From NCBI GenBank assembly GCA_016802295.1, contig JAESIW010000136.1, positions 80,177-144,176 on the forward strand: 64,000 nucleotides of DNA, given 5' to 3'. Under the pieces are notes generated by a model that was not told the DNA's origin, searched no databases, and saw only the letters and a program-made list of their open reading frames with translations. This stretch comes from Brachionus rotundiformis. Lineage: Eukaryota; Rotifera; Eurotatoria; Ploima; Brachionidae. Both the position numbers and the translations under genes were made by a program. Shown piece after piece: positions 1-11,850 of the stretch (the stretch's first letter is position 1; each line of letters starts with the position of its first letter).

Positions 1-3000
1 ATACTCCACTTGAAACTGTTGATGCTGATGGTCAGACAGATATTTCTATCTTATGTTATGGAATAAATAAATTAATAATGTTATCTAGAGCGAACAAATA
101 TTTTAAAAATTGAAAACGAAATTGAGTTCAAAAAAAGATTAATTATGCTATTAGAGAACAGGTTAAATTAAGACAAATTAAATTATTTTCCAAGCTTAAT
201 TATTATGAACTAGAAAGATTTGAGGCCAAGTATCCATTTAGAACGGAACCTGAATGTAAATTATTGTTTATCTTTTTTGTTTTGTTTGATTAATTAATGA
301 TAGAATTTAATTTTTTTTAAATTAAGTCCAAGAAGAGAAAATAGTGGTCAAAAGTGTCCAAGACTTGTGTGCCATTAATCAAACATTTCAAGAGGTTGAT
401 TGCATAAATGATGATTTGATTGCTGATATGCTTGAGGATCTTCATAATAATACTGATATAGAGAACTCCATCATTTCGGATGGTAAATAAATTTTGTTTA
501 TTTTTAAATTAGATAACTTAAAAGTTATCACATATTAGCTTGATTAAAGGCAATTTTTTAAGATGATGATGAAAGAGAGACTATTTTGAGAGAAAATAAT
601 GACATGAGCCAGATTGGAAAAGCAGCTGATGATGACAGGTAAGATCCAATTTAGGTTAATTTTTGATTATTTTTAATCAAATAAAGCGAAGAAAATGAGA
701 ATGAGAATTTTTTAAATGACACTATTTCATCAGAAGAGAGTGATCATCAGATTGGTAAAAACATTGGAGACCAAAAAGATTGTGAGAAAGGAGAATTGAT
801 CACCGATCAAAATTCAGGTGATTCATCATTATCGTCAAGTGATGAGAGCTTTTCTAAAGATGAGCCAATCTCTGTGGCAAATATTGCCCATGAATGTAGC
901 TATTTTTCCAGCGAACCAGAATGCTCACATGGAGCTTCTACTTCAAAGTCTTTGCTTCAAAATGTTTGTCTGAAATGCGAATTTGTTAAGGAAATAAATG
1001 ACTCATTGGATCACATGGCATTTTTGTCTCCTGAAATTTGTCCAGACACACAAAAAAACTTCTTGAACGAATTGAAATTTGATTCACCAACTCTGGATGC
1101 TAAAGATTCTACCGAAATACCTGATATTATAAATGAGACAATTACAGAACAAGATTTGCTTGAGTTAACCCAAGTAAATGAGACTTTGAATGAAGCGGAT
1201 GATACCAGAGCTGAAATAAACTTATCTAGACGCAGCTCGTTGTCTGAAACAACTTTAATGCTAAGTGATTCGGATTATGATGAGGCCGACAAGGAAGAAG
1301 ATTTACTTAAGGAATACTATGAAAAACAGAATAAAAAATTTCAGTTTAGAAGAAAAAAAATTCTTGATGACCAACTGGATGATACTGATAAAAATTTACT
1401 TGATCATTATGTTGATTTAGATAGAATTCAGCAAAAAAATGACATGTTATCCAAAAAATTGGAGCCATATGAAGCATGGTTTTGTCCGCGAATCGAACCA
1501 CCTTCAGCCATGGAACTACATGATATTTTTAAGCATAACAATGAACCATTTGTTAAATACTACAAGTCTAAAGATAAATTTAAGCTTAAGCTTAGTTTAT
1601 ACCCCTTTGATGAAAAGTTATCTGAAAACTTTATGGTTGATTCGAACGACGACGATCTTCAATGGTTTACGCCTGCTCTTCCACTTCCCTCTGTTCACAG
1701 AGTCCATAAAAAAATGTAAATTTTTACCTTATTCTATTACTTTTGATTATAAAATTAAAAAATTTAATTCATATCATTTTTTACCATAATTTAAATATCA
1801 TTTAAATTAAAAACTGGTTCACTTTTAATTAATAATTGATAATATTTTAATCATCTAATTATAAGGGGTTTTTAATTAATAATTTTTCTTTTAAAATTTT
1901 AATAAAATATCAAATAAAGGTAAAAAATGAATTCTTGAAATATAAATCTTGCCAATTATTAAAAATATTAAGGTTATTCTGTTTTAAGTAAGAGTTTTAG
2001 AATTTAATGATAACAATTAATCAAAAAATTATCTATTTAATAAAGTCTCAATTTCACTCTTTTACATTTAAGATCAAAAAAACAAAAGCGAGTTCGACGA
2101 CCAAGTCAAACATCAAAAACCAGCTCACAAAACTCTACCAATTCTCAAGATTTGATCGAAACTAGCTCGATCCAATCGAATTCACAGTCAATTATTCCCT
2201 TTCGGTCCAATTTGACTCCATTTAAAAATAATCAAACCACTAACAAATCCATTTTGGTAAAAAAAAATGCACCAAGACCGGAAAAGAAAAGAAAATCAGT
2301 TCGTTTTAGTGAAAAAATATTGCTTGTGAACGAAAATCTGGCTCAAAATGAGTTCTCTAAATCGAATGAAAAAGGTCATTTTATGGTTGAAGGAATCCTA
2401 AGGAATCAAACTTTGGACAACATAAAAATGCAAAGCTCTATTCCGAGCACTCCGTACAGCTCAATGGATGAATTCACATCAACCAACTCGGTTAATTCGA
2501 ATACAACCTTGATTTTAGAGGAAGAAATTCCAATGCAAAATCAAACATTTAATGAGTCAATAAACCAAACTTTAGATAGCTCAATCAAACCATCTTTTTA
2601 CGAGTTTGACTCAATTTTATTTCCAAAAGCATCAAAATATGTAGATTATTTGTCAATGAGCACCCAGGACTTGTCCAACGATGATGAAAATGTCTCAAGC
2701 AAAGAAAGCAAAAAAGAGAAAAAAATTTTACACAAAAATAAAGATAATTGTTTAAATTTGACCGAGACTTTTCATTTGACCCTAATGAGTATGGAAGTGC
2801 ATGTGAACACTAGAGGTAACTTGACGCCAGACCCTGAGTATGACTCAATTGGTTTTATTTGCTTTACCATTTTGCATAATAGGCCCATAGTAGAAATAGA
2901 GGAAAGCAACTATGAAACACATCTGATTATCTATGACTCGGAGAAGCGATCCATGGCAACTACAAGGTACCTTGGAATAGAATCATCTCTTAAGAAAAAA

Positions 3001-5535
3001 ATTAAGTCCATAACTTATACACATTGTGAAGAAGAGCTGTTGAACTCTTTTGTTAGGGCAGTACAGTATTTCGATCCTGACATAATAGTTGGTTTCGAGA
3101 TCCAAAAATTGTCCTGGTGTTATCTGGCCAGAAGGGCAATTAAGCTAAAAATGTTGGATTTTTGCTCAAAGATATCTCGTTTGCCCAAATTTAAACGAGA
3201 AAGCTTGATGAGAATTAATTTGGCCAAGAAGCCTTTGCCAACAACTTCTAAATTGAATGAAGCAAGCTCGGAAGTTATGCCTGTACCACATGAGTTAATA
3301 ATAGCAGGAAGGGTGGTTCTAAATTTGTGGCGTATTCTAAGAAGTGAAATAGCTCTAAGCATGTATTCATTTGAGAATTGTTGCTTTAGTATACTTCATG
3401 AAAGAGCTCCAATGTATTCCTATTCGGCACTTGATACATGGTTTAGGCATAGGACTGATTTATTCAGATCAAAAACAATTGAATACTTTACGTATCGGTC
3501 ACGCGCTGATTTGCGCCTAATGGTAGCCTTGGATCTAGTTGGAAAGACTTGTGAATTTGCCAGAGTATATGGCATAGAGTTTTATCATGTATTCTTCCGG
3601 GGTTCACAGTACAGGGTTGAGTCGATGATGCTACGGATAGCTCGCAAGCTTAATTTTGTCGCTTTTTCAGCTAACCAAAAGCAAAAAACAACCATGAGAG
3701 CACCTGAGTGCATTCCATTGACCTTGGAGCCTGAATCAAAATTCTATACAGACCCAGTTGCTGTGCTGGACTTTCAGTCACTGTATCCAAGTGTAATCAT
3801 AGCATACAATATTTGCTTTACTACTTGTCTTGGACGAATTGAGTCAATTGGCAAAGAAGGAAGCTTTAAATTCGGATGTGGTAGCTTGTTTGTGCCAGAC
3901 AAATTAATAAAAAGCCTTGACTTGGAAAAGGATATTTATGTCGCTCCAAATGGTGTAGCTTTTGTCAAACCTCACATAAGACAGGGTAAATTATCCTTTT
4001 GATTTAGAATAAGCCTTTTATTAAAACCCAAAAAAGGTTGAATGAGTTTATTATTTATAAAAGTTTAATAAAGTTTTTATTATTTAAATGATTATTAAAA
4101 AATATATTTTTTTTTATTATTTAAAAATAAAATTCAAATGTATTTTAAAGGCATCTTACCAATTATGCTCGAAGACATTCTAAAAACACGAGTTATGGTA
4201 AAAAATAGTATGAAAATACACAAAAGTGATGAAAATTTCCAGAAAATATCCGATGCCAGACAGCTTAGTTTAAAATTGATTGCCAATGTGACATTCGGCT
4301 ACACTGCTGCAAACTTCTCCGGACGCATGCCTTGTGTAGAAGTAGGCGACAGCATAGTCCGTGTAGCGAGACAAGCGCTAGAAAACTGCATCAAATACAT
4401 CCAATCTAATCAGAAAGTGTATGGAGGTCGCGTGGTATACGGCGACACGGACAGTGTCTTTGTCCTGTTCGAAGGAATGAAAAAGTCAAATGCTTTTCAA
4501 AATTCGTATAAAATAGTCCAAGAAATTACCAACATGAATATCAAGCCCATAAAGCTAAAATTTGAGAAAATTTACTTTCCGTGTGTACTTTTGGCAAAAA
4601 AACGCTACCTTGGCTATATGTATGAGAGTCCAGAACAAGCTGAGCCGACACTTGATGTCAAAGGAATTGAAATTATTCGCCGTGATGGTTGCCAAATTTC
4701 GGCAAAAATGCTCGAAAGAAGCTGTAAAATATTGTTCGAATTCAAAGATGTTGAAAAAGTAAAGGACTATGTGGAAAAACAGATAATGAAATTGGTAAAT
4801 GGAAAAGTAAATTTGAAAGAGTTTATCATTGCCAAAGAGTATCGTGGCCGCGAATACTATGACAATGCCAAATCGATCGCAGCCTGTCAAGTAGCTAACA
4901 GATCGCTTCTCAAAGACCCACTTTCCGAGCCTTTGGCTGGCGAACGAGTTCCGTATATAATAATATACGGTCTTCCTGGTTTGCCACTTTATGAGTTGGT
5001 CAGATCGCCTTACGAGCTCATGGACAATCCTGATATCAAAATAAACTATGAATATTATGTAATGAAACAAGTTCTTCCTCCTCTGGACAGAATAATGTGC
5101 CTAATGAATGTGAATGTGTTCGATTGGGTCAAGAGTCTATCTTTCAAGCCGAAGATGTTTCAGTATGGCAATGAGAATGGAACAAAATGCAATCAGCCAG
5201 TTAGCTTGGTAAATTATGTATTCTCTGCTGATTGTGTTTTGTGTGGCAGGAAGCGCAATGATGGTCGAAGCGCCAAGAATGGTCTTTGCGACAAATGCCA
5301 ACAATTAGACCAAAATGATTTGTGTAAAATGTTCTATAAATTGAATAAAAATGAGCAAAAATTAGACAGAATTTTAAAAATTTGCCAACTATGCACCGGT
5401 GATCGAAACCTTAATGTAAATACCAAACACGAGTGCAAATCGCTGGACTGTCCAGTTAGTTTTATGTACATTAGTGAAAAGCAAAATTTAAAAAAAACTA
5501 ACTATATAAGAAATATAATAGGAAAATATTTTTAA
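1..5535 (+). CDS. REV3L: DNA polymerase zeta catalytic subunit (partial, 5' end outside window)
   Basis: Catalytic subunit of the translesion polymerase zeta, acting in the nucleus with REV7 and the POLD2/POLD3 subunits. Exons as I read them: about 3-54 (donor uncertain), 127-255, 327-482, 563-638, 687-1715, 2073-3985, 4151-5535. The last two exons carry the B-family polymerase: motif A DFQSLYPS near 3770, motif B around KLIANVTFGYTAANFSG near 4275, motif C YGDTDS near 4440, then two C-terminal cysteine clusters (CVLCG...CDKC and CQLCTG...CKSLDC), the second being the family's iron-sulfur site. The exonuclease-like domain has YDSIG where active enzymes carry an acidic DxE, as in other Rev3 proteins. 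The large acidic, serine-rich exon 687-1715 is disordered and contains a PxxxPPS segment near 1480 resembling the REV7-binding motif. Assignment is certain from the polymerase and zinc-finger regions; the first exons are less so. Confidence 0.95.
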
Positions 5536-5812
5536 TAATCGTCAAACAAATTAATTGAATTTTTTTTATAAAAAATGTTTATTAACTTATAATCAATCGC
5601 GTAGTTGTACCAAAAATAAAACGCTAGATTTTTTATTAGAAAAAAGCCTAAGCCTAGAATAAAAAGCTTTCATAAATTTATAATAAATATCACAAAGATT
5701 TTAGTTTGATTCAATATTACATTCTTTTTTTTTAATAAAAAGCAAATAAAATCCTTATTTTTTATTATTTTTATTCAAAGAATAATTTAGCATTTAGTTT
5801 AAAAATTTGATT

Positions 5813-6250
5813 ATGAGTTCAAGCTTGATTTTTGCGTCGAAGTTTTTATCCAAGATATCAACAGCAATATTCACCGGTGGGGCTGTTTACTGTTCTTTGG
5901 TGGAACATCCAGCCAGGCTGAGCATTGACAAAAGAGCAGCAGTAAGCCAATTTAGACCAAGTCTAAAGCGAGCTATCTTATTACAATCAATTACTTCGTC
6001 TCTTGGTTTCATTAGCTCTTCAGTAGCCTACTATCTGCAAAATGATAAAAAGTGGCTATACTCAGCTATTTTGATTATATCTGTGTTACCATACACTCTC
6101 TTGTGCATTATGCCTACTAATAAAAAACTAATGGACACTAATTTGGACCCGGATTCAAACGAGGCCAAAGGTCTATTGGAAAAATGGCAACTTCTTCATG
6201 CAGTTCGCTCATTGGTTGGTCTTGTGGCATTGGTATTGATGGAAATTTAG
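5813..6250 (+). CDS. DUF1772-like four-helix membrane protein
   Basis: Single-exon protein of 145 residues starting at ATG 5813 (an in-frame TTG six bases earlier is not used as start). It begins with a hydrophobic stretch, then has GGAVYCSLVEHPAR, and three more hydrophobic helices (roughly residues 45-70, 75-95 and 125-145). The helix pattern and the early 'xxxxYxxxVEHPAR' segment are typical of the DUF1772 / anthrone-oxygenase-like family, whose animal members are poorly characterised. I infer an integral membrane protein; no catalytic role can be claimed. It lies 277 bp downstream of REV3L on the same strand. Confidence 0.7.
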   Translation: MSSSLIFASKFLSKISTAIFTGGAVYCSLVEHPARLSIDKRAAVSQFRPSLKRAILLQSITSSLGFISSSVAYYLQNDKKWLYSAILIISVLPYTLLCIMPTNKKLMDTNLDPDSNEAKGLLEKWQLLHAVRSLVGLVALVLMEI

Positions 6251-6538
6251 AATGCAATTTGATTAATTAGCTTTATTTTTTTAATAAATCTAATTTTAAA
6301 ATATTTTTTAATTCTAAGTTATTTATAAAATTGCTATCGTAAAAAGAAGTGGCACAAAAGGATTCATTTTGGGTCCTAAAATGTTAAGCAACTAAACTAT
6401 GTATTAAATTATTTATAGATATAGGATAACAAAGATAATTTTCACACATTTTAAATTTAAAAAGAGAATCATCTAAATTATTAGCAGATAAATAATACAA
6501 ATTGAAATTGTCTAATTTATTATCTATTATATTTCTGT

Positions 6539-7014
6539 CACCCTCCTCTTTTTGCAACCGGGCTTGGGACCGGCTTTGGCAGAGTTATGACGGCGTCTTT
6601 CCCTAAGAAGCCAGTGGGACGTTCATCATAAACAGCGCCACTCATCCGAGCACTCAATGGCTGCGAACTCGACAACTGTTTAGACTAGCTTGGAACCACA
6701 AACCAAGCGACTTCTCTCTCACTCGAGAAAAGTCTTAACTTAAGGCTTCCAAAGTTACGTACTATCTGCAGAGGGTCAGCTGTACAGCAGATTCTCGCTC
6801 CTTTCGGATTCTATACTGGGAGATGGTCGAAGCCAGCGGCGCCCTCATACGACAAGACTTGGACAAAGACCCGTAGGCCTATGTACCCGCCATACAGCTC
6901 TTCTGCAAACTACGTGAAAGACCACATGCACATACGATGCATGTGGCTGCCACCACCCTCCTCTTTTTTCATCAGGGCTTGGGACCTGCGGATCGGCAGA
7001 GTTATGGTGACTGC
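6539..7014 (-). mobile_element. GC-rich island with repeated ends, probable retroelement relic
   Basis: A block of about 475 bp is far richer in GC than everything around it and ends sharply in AT-rich DNA. Near-direct repeats bound it: 6539-6595 and 6954-7014 both begin CACCCTCCTCTTTTT and continue with GGGCTTGGGACC, then GGCAGAGTTATG. A hairpin with 9-bp perfect arms (6922-6930 and 6938-6946, loop 7 bases) lies just before the second copy. No long ORF crosses the island (a 60-codon frame on the minus strand is not recognisable). Composition, sharp edges and repeated ends suggest a non-autonomous or truncated retroelement, perhaps two tandem 3' ends; the class is not proven. Strand is assigned only because the minus-strand reading ends each copy at GAGGAGGGTG. 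Confidence 0.4.
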
Positions 7015-8245
7015 TTTTTGATTCCATTTTTTTAATTTAAAATATTTTTTAAAATTTCAAATTAAAAAAAATTAATTGATTTCTTCCAAAATGTCTTCCT
7101 ATTTATACCCTTTGACAACATGAGTCATTAGAACTAATTTAACCAATTTAACTAATTTAATTGTTGATTTTCAAATTAATTTCAAAAAAACAACCAAATA
7201 TATAAATGAAAATTCACAATCAATATAAAAACATAATATTTAACTGTCAACATATGTCTTTTGTTCATTTGAATCTCTTCGAAAAAAGTACTCTACATAC
7301 TTTGTTAAAATTGTACAATTTTTCACTTTAGTTTTTAAACTAATCCTATTAAATTTTGTAATTATTATTAATATTAAAATATTTTTTTTAATACTTGAAA
7401 AATCTTACAAGGTATTGTTATGAAAATATGAAAAAATGAAACTATTGCTAATTAAACAGCAATGATTGAATTTAATTATAAGAAAGAATTGATTTTTAAG
7501 CTAATTGGGCTTTATGTGTACCAGAATGTTCAGAATTAAGTAAGCAATCCAAAAATGGCAGATACAATAATTATAAAAATACTTTCTTATCACAATCCAG
7601 ACAAAAATTATACAAATTTTTTTAGAAACTTACTTATCTCTTTTATTTTGGCCTTTACCTAAAAAACAGATAACACTGAACATGTCCCAAATACATTTGC
7701 ACCAACCATTTTAAATTCATTCACTGAGTAATACAATTCGAACTTCATTTTTCCTAAATTTATTTTAATTCAATTAATTCGGTCTGACTCGTGGTCATTG
7801 ACAGGTCAAAAATTTGGTTTATCTTTGAGAATTGAATAGAGATATTTAAATTAATCCTTTTTTAAAAATTAACTTGTATAAAAAATTAAGAGCTAATTAT
7901 TTGATATTTAATGATTGAATTGATAAATTTATACTACAAATTAGATTGCTGAATTCAAGATAATAGACTACAAACTGGTTCTTCTTTTAAACAATTAATA
8001 TTCAAAGAAATTAAAAAAACAATCTAAAATTTAGTCAAAGAAATTTTAATTTCTACATTTGCTCAAACATTCGAGACAAATTTTATGTCTAGTTTTTTAA
8101 GTTTTAAAGGTATATATTTAATTTTTCAGTGTATATGTACTTAAAAAAAAACTTGAGATCTTATTTTTGGCACAATTTACTTAAAATTAAGAAAAAAAAT
8201 CAAGTTAGCCACATAGATATTTTTTACATTAAAAAAATTTAAAAA
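7015..8245. other. Intergenic, no gene seen
   Basis: About 1.2 kb of AT-rich sequence with homopolymer runs and stop codons in all frames. It must contain the promoter of OSTC, whose ATG follows directly, but no clear core element stands out. Confidence 0.6.
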
Positions 8246-8746
8246 ATGGAATGTGTTTTCCGATCACTTTTCAATGTTCTTGAATGTCCAGAGGTGAAAC
8301 TTAAGCGTCCTACTTGGCTCAAACAACCATCTGCCATGACCGTGTTTTTCATTCTGCTTGGTTCATATTTTTTGGTTACTGGTGGAGTAATCTATGATGT
8401 AATTGTGGAACCTCCGTCAATAGGCTCAACCACTGACCACATGGGTCGTTCTAAACCAGTGAATACAATTTTCTAAAAGAATTAATAAAGAAAGCTAAAT
8501 ATTTATTTTTAGGTAGCTTTTATGCAGTGGAGAATTAATGGTCAATACATTATGGAAGGTCTAGCGTCTAGCTTTCTGTTCACTATGGGTGCTGTTGGAT
8601 TCATTATTCTGGACAAAACTAATATTGGTCTGATGCCCAAATTGAACCGCATAATCATGATTTCAATCGGTTCAGCTTGTATTCTTATTTCCTTTTTTAC
8701 CTTAAGAGTTTTTATGAAAATTAAAATGCCCTCTTACATGAACTAA
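8246..8746 (+). CDS. OSTC: Oligosaccharyltransferase complex subunit OSTC
   Basis: Two exons, 8246-8458 and 8513-8746, joined across a 54-bp intron (GTGAAT...TTTTAG) give 148 residues, against 149 in human OSTC. The protein sits in the ER membrane as an accessory subunit of the STT3A oligosaccharyltransferase, linking it to the translocon for co-translational N-glycosylation. Family signatures are plain on both sides of the junction: LECP near residue 14, PSAMTV, TGGVIYDVIVEPPS in the first loop, and NGQYIMEGLASSFLFTMG straight after the splice. Three hydrophobic helices are visible (about 30-50, 85-105, 115-135). Start is the first ATG and matches the family start. Confidence 0.97.
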
Positions 8747-9170
8747 AGGCTTCAGTTTTAATCGAACAAATAGATCACAGCGTTTAGGTAATGGTTTTGT
8801 TGGTTCTTCTTTTTTAATTAAGTAAATTTAAATTCCAAAATTTTTCAACTGTTACTTATTATTGATTATAAACTACTTATTTAACTTAAAAAAAATAAAT
8901 TATTTAAAAACAATTTTTTTTCAATTTTTTTAATAGTAATTATTTATAGATTCAAATTTTAGGGACTTAATTTAACTAAAATTTAAACAAAATAATTAAT
9001 TTTAAATTTTTGGCATTTTTTCATTCAAATATTAATTGATTAATCAATTGGTTTGTAGATTAATGTCTTATAATGTCAATAATAAAGAATATATTTATTA
9101 ATGTTAATTAAATTTTGCGACAATAATTTATTTAGTAATTTGAATTTAATTTTTCAAATTTTAATTTTAA
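8747..9170. other. Intergenic, no gene seen
   Basis: AT-rich spacer between OSTC and the TAF1C-like gene, with long T and A runs; nothing recognisable beyond an AATAAA-type signal near 8896 that could serve OSTC. Confidence 0.5.
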
Positions 9171-11707
9171 ATGGAAAAAGACTTTCCCTCGAAAATATTC
9201 ATTAACTTGGAAAATAAAGAAGACAAAGACACAGAATCGGTCAATGAGTATCACCAATTGACTGAAGATACCATTAAACTGCACTACAAGTATCCAGTCA
9301 ATTTCACCATCAGCAACAATGAAGTTGTCTCTCAAACTCAGAAATTCTATTCGGATAATTTAACATTACAAAATGGAAATTTAATACCAATTTATTTTGA
9401 CGAAATATCAATTAAAAAAAAAAGTAAATTGATAAATTTTGTTCAGATCTAAACTTATTAATTAAAAGAGCCTATTTTTGTGCAAAATTATCTTAATAGG
9501 ACACACGAAATAAAAGTTCATTGCAAGTTCCAAGATGGTTTCCTTTTGCCAGAGTATTTGTGCAACGGTATCTAAATTAAACATTTAAATAAAGAAAAAA
9601 TTAAAACAATCTAGGTCGTAGAGGACAATGTATCTATTTGCCAGACGAAGATATTCGCCTCACGCCCATTGAATTTCAAAATTTTTCCGGCAGTACAAAT
9701 TCAGATTGGAAGGATGTAATTAAAATATTTGATAATCAGCTTGGTCAAGATCATAGCATGAAGCTTGGTCGTCACAAACGGATCAGAAATTATTGTTCAA
9801 TTAAGGACTTGAATAGATCAGGTGTTCTAAATGTTCACTCAAATTTTTGTAATTGTAAAATTCCTGGTCAAAAAAAAATTAATTCAGTAAAATTCAAAAC
9901 TAAAAAGTATCTTTATTTAATTAACTAAATTAAAGTACAGCTCAATGAAGCTCATGTCGAGCTTTTTTATCAACTCATACAAAAATATGGTGCTGGCGCG
10001 CGCAACAAATAAAAAAAAAAATTTGCTTGAAATCGACTTGTATGACCATAATGGATCAGAGTGTCCAGAAAGTCTTAATTTTTTGGCAAATTTTTCAAAA
10101 AAAAATACAATTAAAATAAATGATTGTGAAAATTATGATCTAATGCAGATTGATGTTGGAACATTTGATGAGCAAGGCTACTTTGGCAATGAGTCAAGCA
10201 ATTCAGTTATGGATGCATATTTTTTTCTCAACTACGAAAACAAAGCGTTCAAAAGTATCTATCTAAATTTAAATGAGGACAATAATTTAGATTATAAAAT
10301 TTTAAATCAACTTGACTTCGAGAGACAATTTATAGCCAACATTTCGGGATCTAATTTGATCCGTGGCGAGTGTGCCATTCTTACAAACCAGGGAAATATT
10401 TATCTAAGTAATGAATTCACCTCAAATGAATACAATTTAAATAAAATAGCCCAAAATGTTTGTCCAAAGTTTTCATCTGAACTTGATTTTAGAAAAATTC
10501 AAATCGGATCACAACCAAGGCAGTTTATTTATTCGGACTATTCACAAGTTTTGGCAATTGATTCAAGAATTAGATCAAAATTAAACTTAATAACAAAAGA
10601 CCTATTTAGTCCAGTTAGTAAGTGCCTGGACCAAAATGAGCTAATTTGCCAGACAAATGTAGTCTGCGATGATTACAATAAACATTTGATATGTTGTTCA
10701 AAAACTTTGCTTCTTATTGATGAAAGATTTACCAAGCAACCATTGCTATCGTGGAAGCATTTTTTAAAGTCTTCGTCTCAATTTATGCTGAATATAAAAT
10801 TGGAACCAGCAAGAAATGCTGTGGTATGCAGTGATTCAAATGATATATATATGTACCAATACAGTAGCAAGCATGATGGTGTGCCCAAGGCAATTGAATT
10901 TGAGCGCAAAATAGATAAACCTTTGGACATAATGGGATGCATTAATTTTGATAAAAGATTGGCCAGGTTTATTGAAAATAAATTAAGTAAACCTTTGATA
11001 AGTCTAGATTTGCTACACTATAAAAATTATATGGCTATATTTGAAGTAATTTAATTCGATTAATCTTTAAAAATTTAAACTGTTAATTATTTAATAAGCT
11101 CTTGGAAAATCAAGATATGTACTATCAGTGTTTTAGATTAGGCGAATTAAATTGCCAAAGGGGAATTAATCATAACGAGAAAGAAACTTATCTTAATTGG
11201 ACGAGTAAATATTTAAATTAATAAAAGTTTTATGTTATTTTTTGATAATTTAATTGCTTTTAGAATTAATTGAATCACTGACGTTAAAAAAAAATACCCA
11301 AACAGATTTAAATGGTAAATATTTAATTATTGTGTAATCATTATTTTATTTGTGGAAAAAATAAAATTTTAGAATGTCTTGAAGAATGTTTTGATAATAT
11401 AAAAGATAATGATGTCTATAGAAGATACTGTAAATTAAATAAAAATTTTTGTCAATTTTGTTGTATAAATTCAATTGATGGCAACATTCAGGAATGTTCC
11501 AAATGTTCCGATAAGCATAAAGTAAAAATAATGAAAAAATGAGAACTTGATTTTATTATTTTATTTAAAAAAAAGAATAAGAGCCAAACTGAAATCGATT
11601 ATTCGATTAATTTGGAAAATTTAAAAACAGTTAATCTGAATCAAATTTCGACAAGTGGAAATACATATTCCAAAAAACTATTTGAAGAGTGGAAGTTTGA
11701 TATATGA
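9171..11707 (+). CDS. TAF1C: TAF1C-like RNA polymerase I initiation factor subunit
   Basis: Eight exons keep an open frame to give about 707 residues: 9171-9423, 9517-9567, 9615-9886, 9936-11045, 11099-11204, 11264-11314, 11373-11521, 11576-11707. TAF1C is the large subunit of SL1/TIF-IB, which brings RNA polymerase I to rDNA promoters. The case rests on the central exon: a GSQPRQFIYSDYSQVLAID strand, then LLLIDERFTKQPLLSWKH, both typical of the TAF1C beta-propeller, and AIFE|LLENQDMYYQ after the next splice, as in the family's end region. Odd: exons 6-7 encode a cysteine-rich stretch (CLEEC...C...CQFCC...CSKC) that I do not know from vertebrate TAF1C. The remainder is divergent, so TAF1C is a good but not certain name. 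It converges on the repeat gene at 11851. Confidence 0.7.
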
Positions 11708-11850
11708 AAAATAAAGACAAAAAAATATAAACTGAACGAAAAGTAAACTTTATTAGACTATTTCTGAGATGAAGAAATCCAAATTTGACTTTTATTTAAA
11801 TAAAATTATAAAAAACAAGATTTTCAATTTATCTAAACTTTTGATAAAAA

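Noticed and set aside
6954..7014. Hammerhead ribozyme in the GC island (minus strand contains CTGATGA)
   Set aside because: No stem II hairpin with a following GAA core or matching stem III is seen, and the first repeat copy lacks CTGATGA.
6845..7027. 60-codon minus-strand frame in the GC island
   Set aside because: Crosses a hairpin and repeat end, no known protein similarity; likely an artefact of GC-rich DNA without stops.
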